Shown here: positions 9,062 through 17,812 of the stretch, in pieces
How positions within the stretch are numbered: the stretch's first letter is position 1
Layout of the letters: each line of letters starts with the position of its first letter
Notes under the pieces: model-generated
The model's input: the letters and a program-made list of their open reading frames with translations, nothing else
Told to the model about the DNA's origin: nothing
Database searches by the model: none
Position numbers and translations under genes: made by a program
Source of the DNA: an uncultured Prevotellaceae bacterium
Lineage (GTDB): Bacteria > Bacteroidota > Bacteroidia > Bacteroidales > Bacteroidaceae
Reading direction: 5' to 3'
Length of the DNA: 64,000 nt
NCBI GenBank assembly: GCA_902771785.1
Contig: CACXYH010000027.1
Coordinates: forward strand, 1 to 64,000

Positions 9062-10624
9062 TCATTCTGCGTCTTCTTTCAGAACCGGCAGGCTCACGAT
9101 GAACTTACTGCCTTTACCTAGTTCGCTTTCGCACTTGATGTCGCCCTCGTGCAGGTTGATAATCTTCTTCACGTAGGCAAGTCCCAAGCCGAAGCCTTTC
9201 ACGTCATGAACGTTGCCGGTATGAACACGATAGAACTTGTCGAATACTTTCTTTGCATTCTCTTTCTTGATGCCCAAACCGTTGTCGGCAATCGAGAAGC
9301 ATAAGCGGTCGTCCTCGTTCCACGTATGAATGTGAATGTTCACGGGCTGGTCGGGCTTGCGATACTTCACGGCGTTGTCCATCAAATTGGTGATAGCATT
9401 CTGGAAGTGCACTTCGTCAACGTAGAGTGCCGAGTCGACGGCCTCGATTTCCATCGTTATCTTTCCGCCCGTATGCTCCACACGAAGGTTGAACGTAGAA
9501 GCGATTTGCTCCAGCAGTTCATTCAGGTCAAGTTCCTTCTTCTTAAACGAAGCAGTCTTGCGGTCGAACATCGACATCTGCAACACCTTCTCTACGAGGA
9601 AGCGCAGACGTTTCGATTCGTCGTTGATGACACCCCCAAGGTGCTTCAGCATCTGCGGACTCTTGCCCACCGAGTCGTCGTTCAGCATCTGAGCCGCCAG
9701 CGAGATGCTGCTGATGGGAGTCTTCAGCTCGTGCGTCATGTTGTTGATGAAGTCGTTCTTTATTTCCGTGTATCGTTTCTGGCGGAAAATAATCACGATG
9801 GTGAAGATAAATGTAATAATCAGCACGATCGTAAACACCACAGCAGGAATCATGAAGCGGACGCTCGAGAAGATGTAGGTGTTCATTGCTGGGAAGTGTA
9901 TGCGCACTACACCTCGTTTCGAGGGCGGGTCGTTGAGAAACAGCGTCTTCGAATAGCTGAATTGCTCGCCCTCGTCAGAGTACTCCGGACAGCGGTAAAC
10001 CTCGCGTCCGTCGGCTGTCGACACGGTGAAATGATAGGGAATGCTGATGCCGTTCTTGATAAGTTCAGCATGAATATCCAAATCGAGCGACTTAAAGTTG
10101 ACGCGCTCTTTCAGCGGTTTGTCGCTGGCAGTATAGAGAATGTTGTAGACAACCTCGTCGAGCAGCGCCTTCTGATAGACATAACGATTGCGGATAATTT
10201 CCTGAAACGATTTCGTGGCTTCGGCCAACGAACCATTATCCGTTCGCATAATCACGGCCTTGGGCACGCTCGCAGGATGAATGGCAAACGTTTTCAGTTC
10301 GAACGAAGAATAGACAGTACCGTCGTCGGCGGCTACGGCAAACTGATGCGACTGCTTGATTGTTCCGTCAAGACCATCGACGAGCATAGAGTCCTGCTTG
10401 TAGGCTTTCCGCTCCGTCTGTTGAACGTCCTTCTCCAGATAGCGAAGCGTCTCGTTCATCTCCAGATTATGTGCCGCCTGGTCAAGTGCGTGGTTCACAC
10501 TCTCGTCGAACTGCTCTTTCTTCATTTTAGCCATCTCTTCGATGTAAGAGAGCTGAAGTAGCAGCAGACCGGCGAAAGCAAGTCCCATGACCACGGCTAT
10601 TGTCCATATCGTTGATTTTTTCAT
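9062..10624 (-). CDS. rprX: sensor histidine kinase (RprX-like)
   Basis: Membrane sensor kinase of 520 residues, partner of the downstream response regulator. One membrane segment lies at residues ~5-25 and a second near 255-285 (IPAVVFTIVLIITFIFTIVI). They enclose a periplasmic domain of about 230 residues. The H-box is NNMTHELKTPISS. The ATPase domain shows an N-box (NLMDNAVKY), DNGLGI, and GFGLGLAYVKKI. The start is MKKSTIW at 10624, because a -7 box at 10653-10660 lies just upstream and the longer frame would include it. Assignment to the RprX group rests on overall architecture and family context. Confidence 0.88.
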   Translation of the reverse strand: MKKSTIWTIAVVMGLAFAGLLLLQLSYIEEMAKMKKEQFDESVNHALDQAAHNLEMNETLRYLEKDVQQTERKAYKQDSMLVDGLDGTIKQSHQFAVAADDGTVYSSFELKTFAIHPASVPKAVIMRTDNGSLAEATKSFQEIIRNRYVYQKALLDEVVYNILYTASDKPLKERVNFKSLDLDIHAELIKNGISIPYHFTVSTADGREVYRCPEYSDEGEQFSYSKTLFLNDPPSKRGVVRIHFPAMNTYIFSSVRFMIPAVVFTIVLIITFIFTIVIIFRQKRYTEIKNDFINNMTHELKTPISSISLAAQMLNDDSVGKSPQMLKHLGGVINDESKRLRFLVEKVLQMSMFDRKTASFKKKELDLNELLEQIASTFNLRVEHTGGKITMEIEAVDSALYVDEVHFQNAITNLMDNAVKYRKPDQPVNIHIHTWNEDDRLCFSIADNGLGIKKENAKKVFDKFYRVHTGNVHDVKGFGLGLAYVKKIINLHEGDIKCESELGKGSKFIVSLPVLKEDAE

Positions 10625-10652
10625 TACTGCGTTTCCTTTCTTTTTCTTGGTG

Positions 10653-10660
10653 CAAAGATA
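10653..10660 (-). promoter_or_regulatory. -7 box of the kinase-regulator operon
   Basis: TATCTTTG on the minus strand matches TAnnTTTG, about 28 bases ahead of the kinase ATG. The rest of 10661-10860 is AT-rich with no gene that I can see. Confidence 0.7.
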
Positions 10661-10860
10661 AAAGAAAACGACGAAACAATCGTTTAAATTGTTAAAGCTT
10701 TCTGTTAATTTTAACAATATTAACCGAAATAATAGAATATAAAGCTAAATAATTAAATAAAAGCTACGTATTGAGATAAAACACTTCTCAGCATGCATTA
10801 TTCGTTTGTCATTCTATTATGCGTGTCCGTCAAATGCCCGTCAAAATAAGATGCTTCTTT

Positions 10861-10898
10861 AAACAAGAAACCCCAAAACCCTTTGTTTGTCGGGGTTT
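10861..10898 (-). terminator. terminator downstream of tRNA-Cys
   Basis: AAACCCC (10868-10874) pairs with GGGGTTT (10892-10898). Read on the minus strand the stem is followed by TTCTTGTTT. It lies 15 bases beyond the 3' end of the tRNA. Confidence 0.65.
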
Positions 10899-10913
10899 CG
10901 GGAATTTCTTCGG

Positions 10914-10985
10914 AGGTGCCTAGCAGATTCGAACTGCTGTAGACGGTTTTGCAGACCGTTGACTAAGCCACTCATCCAAGGCACC
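10914..10985 (-). tRNA. tRNA-Cys (GCA)
   Basis: The minus strand gives a full cloverleaf. The acceptor stem GGTGCCT pairs with AGGCACC. The anticodon arm is CGGTCTGCAAAACCG with anticodon GCA, the T-arm is AGCAGTTCGAATCTGCT, and the discriminator is U as expected for tRNA-Cys. The 3' CCA is not encoded. Confidence 0.95.
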
Positions 10986-11003
10986 ATTGCTTGTTTGCGG
11001 ATG

Positions 11004-11011
11004 CAAAGGTA
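11004..11011 (-). promoter_or_regulatory. -7 box of tRNA-Cys
   Basis: TACCTTTG on the minus strand, 19 bases before the tRNA 5' end. It sits just past the stop of the small Cys-rich gene. Confidence 0.7.
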
Positions 11012-11017
11012 GCACTT

Positions 11018-11188
11018 TTATTTCTTTTGGCAAAATTTTTCGGGGCTTTTTTTTACTTGGTCTTTCAAAATACACCCAGAACATCCATCACATGGAGATT
11101 TTTGGGGATGAAATGCTTTCCACACATAAACGACAGCGCACACTACCGCTGCGGCTACAATGACAATGGTTAGTATCAGCTGCATCAT
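11018..11188 (-). CDS. small FeoB-associated-type Cys-rich membrane protein
   Basis: A 56-residue protein starting MMQLILTIVIVAAAVV. One N-terminal membrane helix (residues ~3-22) is followed by a short cytosolic tail with the cluster CDGCSGC (residues 33-39) and a last cysteine near the end (KFCQKK). This is the layout of the small FeoB-associated Cys-rich membrane proteins, often found beside ferrous iron transporters. No feoB is present here. It begins three bases after the lipid kinase stop, so it is probably cotranscribed with that gene. Either of two adjacent ATGs (11188 or 11185) could be used. Confidence 0.75.
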   Translation of the reverse strand: MMQLILTIVIVAAAVVCAVVYVWKAFHPQKSPCDGCSGCILKDQVKKSPEKFCQKK

Positions 11189-11191
11189 TGT

Positions 11192-12235
11192 TTAAAGTCG
11201 TGACAACCTACGCAACATCAGCTTATTGATGACCTGTATTTTCCGGCCTCCCTTTACGATGTCCTCGCGTACATTATTTATATTATTAAATAAGTCGCTG
11301 AAGGCGTTAAGCATCGGATTGGGGTGTGAGGTGTCCTCGATAACGTCAGGGTTCACTACAATATTGATGCCCAGGTGCTCAATCTTAATGTCAATCTCAG
11401 GCCCAGTCATCATCGGGTCGCCATCATAATGAATAGCACCGGGGCTGGAACGGTGGATATGGAGCTCTTTTGCCCGGAAAGCTTTAATCTTCGAGTTCTG
11501 CGTGAGTGTCTTCGAGAACAGATCCATTGCAATAGTTGGAGCGTCGAGCGCATTGAAGGGTTCCATGATGATGACGTCCATCTCGCCGTCTTTCATTGTT
11601 GCCCCAGGAGCTATATAGGCATTATTGCCGTATTGAGAAGCATTGGCACAGGCTATCAGAAATGCCTTGTATCTGTGTGTGCCCGACCCGTCGCTCACTT
11701 GGTAAGTCTCCGGCTTATACTTCAACCCCTCCTTCAGCACATTCTCCACATAGGTTATCGGACCACGTTTGCCAGCTTCGGCAAACTTCAAGGAGATGAA
11801 TGCGTCAAAACCCATGCCACATGTGCAGAAGAAAGGCAAATTATTGATGAGCCCATAGTCAAACTGTTCGACTTGAGCTTTGTTGATGATGTCAAGCGAT
11901 TTCTTCATGTCGATAGGCAGGCAGAGGTGTCGAGCCAACCCGTTGCCCGAACCGCACGGAACGATGGCGAGGGCGGAACCCGTATGAGTGAGCGAGCGAG
12001 CCACCTCATTGACCGTACCGTCGCCACCCACAGCAGCAATAATATCAACACCTTCCTGCGCAAACTGTGTAGCCAGAGCAGCAGCATGGCCGGCATATTC
12101 GGTCATTATGATTCTCCAGTCAAACAGTTCTGAATCTATCGCTTGAGCAACGATGTCTTGAAATCCATCCTTGGAATGAGTACCCGAAATAGGGTTTACA
12201 ATGAACACGAGTTGCTTCTTTCTGTCTTTATTCAT
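11192..12235 (-). CDS. diacylglycerol/sphingosine-kinase-family lipid kinase
   Basis: A 347-residue DAGK-catalytic-domain protein that phosphorylates a lipid hydroxyl using ATP at the membrane face. Motifs: FIVNPISGTHSK at the N terminus, the ATP-binding GGDGTVNEVA, and PCGSGNGLARHL. The C-terminal half is the beta-rich lipid-binding part of the YegS/BmrU type. ATG 12235 (MNKDRKK) is chosen because the domain begins directly after it. The -7 box at 12240-12247 abuts it, leaving almost no leader. It is divergent from serine palmitoyltransferase, so a sphingoid or ceramide substrate is attractive, but the sequence alone cannot separate diacylglycerol from sphingosine kinases. Confidence 0.85.
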   Translation of the reverse strand: MNKDRKKQLVFIVNPISGTHSKDGFQDIVAQAIDSELFDWRIIMTEYAGHAAALATQFAQEGVDIIAAVGGDGTVNEVARSLTHTGSALAIVPCGSGNGLARHLCLPIDMKKSLDIINKAQVEQFDYGLINNLPFFCTCGMGFDAFISLKFAEAGKRGPITYVENVLKEGLKYKPETYQVSDGSGTHRYKAFLIACANASQYGNNAYIAPGATMKDGEMDVIIMEPFNALDAPTIAMDLFSKTLTQNSKIKAFRAKELHIHRSSPGAIHYDGDPMMTGPEIDIKIEHLGINIVVNPDVIEDTSHPNPMLNAFSDLFNNINNVREDIVKGGRKIQVINKLMLRRLSRL

Positions 12236-12239
12236 GTTG

Positions 12240-12247
12240 CAAAAATA
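12240..12247 (-). promoter_or_regulatory. -7 box of the lipid kinase gene
   Basis: TATTTTTG on the minus strand fits TAnnTTTG and ends five bases before the ATG. Transcription would start within a few bases of the start codon, suggesting a leaderless or nearly leaderless mRNA. Confidence 0.5.
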
Positions 12248-12342
12248 CGAATTATTTATTAGAAGAGACGCCAAAATTCAAAGAAAATTGCAGAATTAGT
12301 ACATTTATTTGTAAAAAAGTGCATGAATTGCAGATTTTTGTG

Positions 12343-12350
12343 TAACTTTG
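12343..12350 (+). promoter_or_regulatory. -7 box of serine palmitoyltransferase gene
   Basis: TAACTTTG matches TAnnTTTG and gives a leader of roughly 33 bases before ATG 12387. Confidence 0.7.
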
Positions 12351-12386
12351 CAGCCTGTAAGAAAACGAAAACACCTATCTTAAGAA

Positions 12387-13574
12387 ATGGGACAATTACA
12401 AGAAAGATACAAAAATTATCGTGAACCGCAGAAGTATATGGCGGCTGACGTGTATCCCTACTTTCGTGCCATAGAAGGCAAACAGGGTACAGAAGTTGAA
12501 ATGGGCGGTCATAAAGTCCTGATGTTTGGCTCGAATGCCTATACGGGACTAACGGGAGACCAGCGTATTATCGACGCAGCAAAGGCTGCACTCGATAAAT
12601 ACGGCTCAGGTTGTGCAGGAAGCCGCTTCCTCAATGGTACCCTTGACCTGCATGTTAAGCTTGAAAATGAGATTTCGAAGTTCATCGGAAAAGATGACTG
12701 CCTGTGCTTCTCTACAGGTTTCTCCGTGAATCAAGGAGTGATTCCTGCCCTGCTGAGCAAGGACGATTATGTCATCTGTGACGACCGCGACCACGCTTCA
12801 ATCGTTGACGGACGCCGTCTGGCCTTTGCACGCCAGCTGCACTACAAGCACAACGACATGGACGACCTTGAGCGCGTGCTGCAGAAGCTGCCTCACGAAG
12901 CCATCAAGCTCATTGTGGTCGACGGTGTGTTCTCTATGGAAGGCGATCTGGCCAAGCTTCCGCAGATTGTAGAGTTGAAGCATAAATACAACTGCTCAAT
13001 CATGGTAGACGAGGCTCACGGCATCGGTGTCTTTGGCAAACAGGGACGTGGTGTGTGTGACCATTTCGGACTGACTGACGAAGTAGACCTCATCATGGGC
13101 ACCTTCTCTAAGTCGCTTGCCTCGATTGGCGGTTTCATTGCATCCGACAGCGATACCATCAACTGGCTGCGCCACACCTGCCGCACCTACATTTTCTCGG
13201 CTTCGAACACACCCGCTGCAACAGCTGCCGCTATGGAAGCTCTGCACATTATTCAAAACGAGCCCGAGCGCATTGAGGCATTGTGGAAGGTAACCAACTA
13301 TGCCCTGAAGCGCTTCCGCGAGGAAGGTTTCGAGATTGGCGACACCGAGAGCCCGATTATTCCTCTCTATGTGCGTGATGTAGATAAAACCTTCTTGGTG
13401 ACGGCACTTGCTTTCAAGGCCGGCGTGTTTATCAATCCGGTGATACCTCCCGCCTGTGCCCCTCAGGACACACTGGTCCGCTACGCCCTCATGGCTACTC
13501 ATACCACAGAGCAGGTTGACCGTTCCGTCGTAGCACTGAAGAAAATTTTCGTTGAACAAGGCATTATCAAGTAA
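12387..13574 (+). CDS. spt: serine palmitoyltransferase (first step of sphingolipid synthesis)
   Basis: A PLP-dependent alpha-oxoamine synthase of 395 residues that condenses serine with a fatty acyl-CoA to give 3-ketosphinganine. Visible are the family's GSNAYTGLTGD and GSGCAGSRFLNGTLDLH regions, the PLP-stacking segment DRDHASIVDG, DEAHGIGVFG, and the Schiff-base lysine in GTFSKSLASIGGF. That last motif has the serine palmitoyltransferase form; 2-amino-3-ketobutyrate CoA ligase usually reads GTLGKALGG. Automated pipelines often name this protein KBL. Bacteroidota are known to make sphingolipids through such an enzyme. The divergent neighbour is a lipid kinase. Confidence 0.87.
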   Translation: MGQLQERYKNYREPQKYMAADVYPYFRAIEGKQGTEVEMGGHKVLMFGSNAYTGLTGDQRIIDAAKAALDKYGSGCAGSRFLNGTLDLHVKLENEISKFIGKDDCLCFSTGFSVNQGVIPALLSKDDYVICDDRDHASIVDGRRLAFARQLHYKHNDMDDLERVLQKLPHEAIKLIVVDGVFSMEGDLAKLPQIVELKHKYNCSIMVDEAHGIGVFGKQGRGVCDHFGLTDEVDLIMGTFSKSLASIGGFIASDSDTINWLRHTCRTYIFSASNTPAATAAAMEALHIIQNEPERIEALWKVTNYALKRFREEGFEIGDTESPIIPLYVRDVDKTFLVTALAFKAGVFINPVIPPACAPQDTLVRYALMATHTTEQVDRSVVALKKIFVEQGIIK

Positions 13575-13681
13575 GTAAAGATATCCAGCAGAAAAGAAGT
13601 TTAGTGAATGGTGAAAAGTTAAAAAATGCCAATGAGCAGCAACTAATCACCATTCACTTTTCTTTTTTAACTAAAAAATCG

Positions 13682-13689
13682 TACCTTTG
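13682..13689 (+). promoter_or_regulatory. -7 box of tRNA-Pro
   Basis: TACCTTTG, 13 bases ahead of the tRNA 5' end. Confidence 0.7.
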
Positions 13690-13702
13690 CACCCGCAAAA
13701 AT

Positions 13703-13775
13703 CGAGGTGTAGCGCAGTTGGTAGCGTTCCTGGTTTGGGACCAGGCTGTCGCAGGTTCGAGTCCTGTCACCTCGA
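13703..13775 (+). tRNA. tRNA-Pro (TGG)
   Basis: The acceptor stem CGAGGTG pairs with CACCTCG. The anticodon arm CCTGGTTTGGGACCAGG has anticodon TGG, the T-arm is CAGGTTCGAGTCCTG, and the discriminator is A. The 3' CCA is not encoded. Confidence 0.95.
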
Positions 13776-13856
13776 CAAAGTACATAAGACGGAATCAGCG
13801 AGACTGGTTCCGTTTATTTTTTATGGAAAAAGTTTGGTAATATACAGCTTTTTATG

Positions 13857-13864
13857 TAATTTTG
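13857..13864 (+). promoter_or_regulatory. -7 box of the AraC-type regulator gene
   Basis: TAATTTTG, with a TTTG -33 element at 13833-13836 and 20 bases between them. This fits the Bacteroidota promoter closely. Confidence 0.75.
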
Positions 13865-13884
13865 TCGCAGTAAAGTACAGCAAC

Positions 13885-16347
13885 ATGAATACAATGCGAA
13901 AATCATTCCGTGTACTATCCCTGATTCTAATGCTCATCTTAGGATTAGAAGCGAAGGCTGGGGATGAGTTCGTGTTTAATGTCATCAATGCCAGCAACGG
14001 ACTTGCCGACAATAGCGCGCAAGTTGTTACTTGCACGAAAACAGGCAGAATGATTATTTCCACGCTTGGAAACATCAACTTCTATGATGGTGCCACGTTT
14101 ATTCATACCGACACTCGCAAGGAGTATAAATACACTCTTCAGGACTATCGTGGTAATTATCACCTCTATTTCGACAACAATCATCACCTGTGGCTGAAGG
14201 ATAGAAACTCCGTGACGTGTGTCGACCTGATGACGGAGACCTTTATTGCCAACGTCGACAGCGTATTCAAGACATTCGGATGCCCAGATACGGTCAACGA
14301 CCTCTTTGTCGATACCTTGGGAAACCTCTGGCTGCTGACGAAGCACGGACTCTACGGCACGACACAAAAGAAGTACTACCCCGTATCCCAAAAGCGCAAT
14401 CTTCAAGACCTTGAAGTGTACGGCAATTTGCTGTTGCTATTCTATGACAATGGCGAGGAAGTTGCTTTCAACCTGGACACACGCCAGATTGCCCATATAA
14501 CCAAGGCCTACGGAAGCGAAGAAGCAGCCCAATACGGCAACACATCGGTACTGCTTCGCTACAAACACGGCGTTTTTCAAATACGTAATGGTGATGATAA
14601 GTCAATTCTCATGTTCTTCGATATCCACAAGCGGAAGTGGAGTATAATCATGCAAATGGATTATCATCTGAACAACATGGCGCTGCGTGACGATGAGCTG
14701 TTCATTGCTTCGGTCTATGGCTACTGGAAATACAATATAAGAACCAAGGAAAAGACGCATGTTGCCAAGCTCAAATTGATGGATGGCCGAGAACTGGAAA
14801 CCGACATCAATACATTGGCGTTCGACCGTCAAGACGGCCTCTGGTTTGGTACCGAAAAACGAGGTCTGCTCTATGCACACTCATCAATAATTCCCTTCAA
14901 CGCCATGACCTGGGACAATCAGCTGGCCATTCAATATGGGGCTATGATGGAAAAACTGGAACAGAACATTCGAGAGTTCCAGGGCATTCCTGCCAACTGT
15001 ATGTATAAAGACAGCCGAGGTTGGACATGGTACGGCACGAAGACAGGCCTGTACCTTGTGAAGTCAGACAAGGAGAAGCCGCGGCTGTTCTCTAAGCGCG
15101 ATGGTTTCTACAACGAGGTCATTCACTCCGTGATTGAAGACAAGAACCATAACATCTGGGCATCAACATCATGCGGCATTACCTGCATCATTTTTGAGGG
15201 ACAGGAACCAGTCTTCATCAACTCATTCAGTTCGAGTGACGGTGTGCCTGCCGAATCGTTTATCAACTGCAAGTCGATGCGCCTCGACGACGGAACCATC
15301 GTCATGCAAGCCCTCGACCATGTAGTGACGTTCAATCCCGACTCGTTCAAGATTTCCAATAAGCGTATGACCGATAACTTGTTGTACCCCAAACTTGTTA
15401 GAATCATAGCCAACGGAAACTTTGTAAAACCGGGAGTAGCCTACGATGGAAACGTGATTATCGACCGTGCCATCTCACGTACCAAAGATATTAAGCTGAA
15501 CTCCGACCAGCATTCGCTTTCACTTATTTTCTCATCGCTCAACTATTTCCGGCCTCTGCAGTCATACTATCGGGTGCGCATCGAAGGGCTTGACGACACT
15601 TGGCGCGTGTTCTCCTATTATGACGAGAATCAGTTGGTCGACGAGCAAGGTATGCTCCATCTGCCATTAGTTGACCTTGCACCTGGCGACTACAAACTGG
15701 AGGTGCAAGTATCCATGTTCCCTGACGTCTGGGAGTCAGAACCCTACGCCTGGTACATCCACGTCAACCAACCTTGGTGGCAGACTACAGGCTTATACGT
15801 AATCCTTGGTATCTTGGTACTGGCACTGCTTGTTGCTAATTTCATCTTCTTCAGCCGAAACATGAAAATGCGTGTGCGCAGGGCCAACGAGGAAGGCGAC
15901 GTCATTCGTAAAATCAGCGCCTTTGTAGAACGTGTCAATGCTTTTGAGAACGAAATGCTGTCACCACGCTCTGACAATTATTTCATGGAAGAGCAAGACT
16001 CAGACAAGAAGTTGTCGCCGGAGTTCATCAGTCTGATGACTCAATTGCTACCCTATATTCAAAGGCATGCTAACGACGAGCTGACCATGCGCCAACTGAG
16101 CGAAGCTGCCAATATGGACGTAGTGCAATTCTATGAGACTGTCACAGAAAATCTTTATAAGAGTCCGCGCGAACTGATATTAAATATTCGCTTGGAGAAG
16201 GCAAAGAAGCAATTACTCAGCACATCCGACAGCATTGAGAAGATTGCAAAAGACAATGGCTTCTGGTCGCCCAATTACTTCATTGGCAACTTCTACCACA
16301 AGTTCAAAATGCTGCCTGAAGTCCTTCGCCAGGAGCAGCAGAAGTAG
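13885..16347 (+). CDS. membrane-anchored SusR-like regulator: beta-propeller sensor, Y_Y_Y domain, AraC-type HTH
   Basis: An 820-residue regulator. A signal/anchor sequence (MRKSFRVLSLILMLILGLEA) is followed by a long periplasmic part with repeated propeller-like blades (WLKDRN, LGNLWLLT, DGLWFGTE, GWTWYGTKTGLYLV). A Y_Y_Y-type domain (SYYRVRIEGLDDTWRVFSYY) lies near residues 560-640. One membrane helix (VILGILVLALLVANFIFF) is near 640-665. The C-terminal AraC helix-turn-helix contains MRQLSEAANM and ARKxxNGF-like spacing (KIAKDNGFWSPNYF). It lacks the histidine kinase and receiver domains of hybrid two-component systems, so signalling would be direct, as in SusR. The start is ATG 13885, after the promoter box; the longer frame would run through tRNA-Pro. 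Ligand and targets are unknown. Confidence 0.85.
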   Translation: MNTMRKSFRVLSLILMLILGLEAKAGDEFVFNVINASNGLADNSAQVVTCTKTGRMIISTLGNINFYDGATFIHTDTRKEYKYTLQDYRGNYHLYFDNNHHLWLKDRNSVTCVDLMTETFIANVDSVFKTFGCPDTVNDLFVDTLGNLWLLTKHGLYGTTQKKYYPVSQKRNLQDLEVYGNLLLLFYDNGEEVAFNLDTRQIAHITKAYGSEEAAQYGNTSVLLRYKHGVFQIRNGDDKSILMFFDIHKRKWSIIMQMDYHLNNMALRDDELFIASVYGYWKYNIRTKEKTHVAKLKLMDGRELETDINTLAFDRQDGLWFGTEKRGLLYAHSSIIPFNAMTWDNQLAIQYGAMMEKLEQNIREFQGIPANCMYKDSRGWTWYGTKTGLYLVKSDKEKPRLFSKRDGFYNEVIHSVIEDKNHNIWASTSCGITCIIFEGQEPVFINSFSSSDGVPAESFINCKSMRLDDGTIVMQALDHVVTFNPDSFKISNKRMTDNLLYPKLVRIIANGNFVKPGVAYDGNVIIDRAISRTKDIKLNSDQHSLSLIFSSLNYFRPLQSYYRVRIEGLDDTWRVFSYYDENQLVDEQGMLHLPLVDLAPGDYKLEVQVSMFPDVWESEPYAWYIHVNQPWWQTTGLYVILGILVLALLVANFIFFSRNMKMRVRRANEEGDVIRKISAFVERVNAFENEMLSPRSDNYFMEEQDSDKKLSPEFISLMTQLLPYIQRHANDELTMRQLSEAANMDVVQFYETVTENLYKSPRELILNIRLEKAKKQLLSTSDSIEKIAKDNGFWSPNYFIGNFYHKFKMLPEVLRQEQQK

Positions 16348-16353
16348 ATATTA

Positions 16354-16395
16354 TGCGGATTGACGGTAAAGAAATCTGTCTTTATCCGTTTTATT
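16354..16395 (+). terminator. possible terminator between convergent genes
   Basis: CGGAT and ATCCG flank a TAAAGA/TCTTTA stem, followed by TTTTATTT on the plus strand. It lies in the 43-base gap between the AraC-type regulator and the DUF5103 gene and could serve the former. The fold is weak. Confidence 0.35.
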
Positions 16396-17629
16396 TGAAC
16401 ACGATTTCCTGATAGCCCACCAACCGCCACGTGCGTTCGCCTGTTCCTTTATAATATGCGAACGCCTGATAACGGTTTTCTGTCTGATAGAACGACCCCA
16501 CCTCTGGCATGCAATGGGTGGTGCCATCAGCATCCATCATCAGGAACTGGTAATTATAATAGCCCTGCTTCTGCAAAATGACACCGTTATAAGAAGCATC
16601 TTGCTCGTCATACGTCATGACGTAGGTATCAGGCTTCTCCACGGTCCAGTCGCCATTGACCATGACCCACGCATTTTCATAAGGCTTGTGTGCGCGCAGT
16701 TTATAATGCACATAGACGTAATCCGACAGTCTGTTGTTTTCCATGTTGTCGCTATTACGTATGTAGAAAGCTCCATCAGCATCCTCGTTATAGACGTAGT
16801 TGTAAGTAGGTTCCACCTCGAAAGGGAAAGCATGGTAGCTTCGTTCTTCCGAGTCCCAGACCATTTGAGAGATGCCCATCGTGGGATGACTCACATCGAG
16901 CACTTCGAATTTTTGATACTCATTACCGCCCTCAAAGATCAGATTTTTGTTATGCTCCCACTGCAGTCCGGTGGTGGTTATATAATTAGGGGCGGGATTC
17001 TGCTTCATATTGTCCTCACGTCCGTTCTGCATAACAAGCACATAGATTTGCTCTTCAGGGTTCGTCACGCGCAGGCTGTTGTAGTTCAGAGTCATGCTCA
17101 CCTGCTGGTAACGCGTATTCAGTCCGATGTCGGTATTGGTCTTTACCCCTAATCCTAACTGCACCTGCGGGTCGACCACCCTGAACTCGACGGTGGCAAC
17201 CTTCTCATCTTCCTCCTCGTCGATGATATACAGTCTGTAATTTCCGCTCATCTTCAGCCTGCATTGTTTGTTGGGAATGCTGAAGTCGTAGTGGGTGTAA
17301 AGCACCGATGTGTTGAGCGAGTTCTCGTAGTCTTCTATGGGCAGGTCGTTGAAACCGTCCAGCCAGTCGCTTTCAAATAGTCCGTCCGATGGCGTCCAGT
17401 CTGCCTCGCAATGCTCCAGGCGGCAGATGTAGCGGTGGAAATTGTGCGAAAGCTCATCGAACCCAATATTCAATACGTCGCTCGAACGCAGGTTCATGAC
17501 CGGCATCTGCATCCATTCGTCGTTGACAACTACCTGTAGCGTCTTCACGTCTGGATGATGGATGACGTGCTTAGCCTCTGCGACCACTGGCAAGGCAAGT
17601 AAAAAGAAAAAATAGAACAGCCGTTTCAT
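16391..17629 (-). CDS. DUF5103 protein (type IX secretion system plug family)
   Basis: A 412-residue secreted protein with a signal peptide (MKRLFYFFFLLALPVVAEAK). It matches the DUF5103 family: an N-terminal region with LQVVVNDEWMQMPV, the conserved FHRYICRLEHCEADW, YENSLNTSVLYTHYDFSIPN and SGNYRLYIID, and a beta-rich remainder ending WRLVGYQEIVFK. Members include the plug protein of the type IX secretion translocon. ATG 17629 is preferred to 17635 because AAGGA lies six bases ahead of it and would abut the other. The surface-protein sorting domain encoded at 4799-5515 supports a working T9SS. It is convergent with the AraC-type regulator. Confidence 0.83.
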   Translation of the reverse strand: MKRLFYFFFLLALPVVAEAKHVIHHPDVKTLQVVVNDEWMQMPVMNLRSSDVLNIGFDELSHNFHRYICRLEHCEADWTPSDGLFESDWLDGFNDLPIEDYENSLNTSVLYTHYDFSIPNKQCRLKMSGNYRLYIIDEEEDEKVATVEFRVVDPQVQLGLGVKTNTDIGLNTRYQQVSMTLNYNSLRVTNPEEQIYVLVMQNGREDNMKQNPAPNYITTTGLQWEHNKNLIFEGGNEYQKFEVLDVSHPTMGISQMVWDSEERSYHAFPFEVEPTYNYVYNEDADGAFYIRNSDNMENNRLSDYVYVHYKLRAHKPYENAWVMVNGDWTVEKPDTYVMTYDEQDASYNGVILQKQGYYNYQFLMMDADGTTHCMPEVGSFYQTENRYQAFAYYKGTGERTWRLVGYQEIVFK

Positions 17630-17801
17630 AAACATTCCTTATATGTTTATAAAACGCAAAAAAATATCTTTTAGTATAGTTTACGCCCGCATAATGGGAA
17701 ATGTGTTGCCCATGCTCATTGCTGTGTCCCTGCACAATAAAAATTATTAAATATTTTTGAAGAAAGTGTAAGAAATATTTTGTAGTCTCGAAAAAAAAGG
17801 C

Positions 17802-17809
17802 TATCTTTG
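17802..17809 (+). promoter_or_regulatory. -7 box of the candidate small RNA
   Basis: TATCTTTG, with TTTTG at 17778-17782 as -33 element and 19 bases between. This is one of the best promoter matches in the window, yet no open reading frame follows it. Confidence 0.75.
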
Positions 17810-17812
17810 CAA

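Noticed and set aside
10661-10860. Possible gene between the sensor kinase and tRNA-Cys
   Set aside because: Only AT-rich sequence with frequent stops in all frames was seen.
12387-13574. 2-amino-3-ketobutyrate CoA ligase (kbl)
   Set aside because: The PLP-lysine region GTFSKSLASIGGF and overall motif set fit serine palmitoyltransferase, and no threonine dehydrogenase gene is adjacent.
13687-13884. N-terminal extension of the AraC-type regulator
   Set aside because: It runs through tRNA-Pro and precedes the promoter; the signal sequence begins at 13885.
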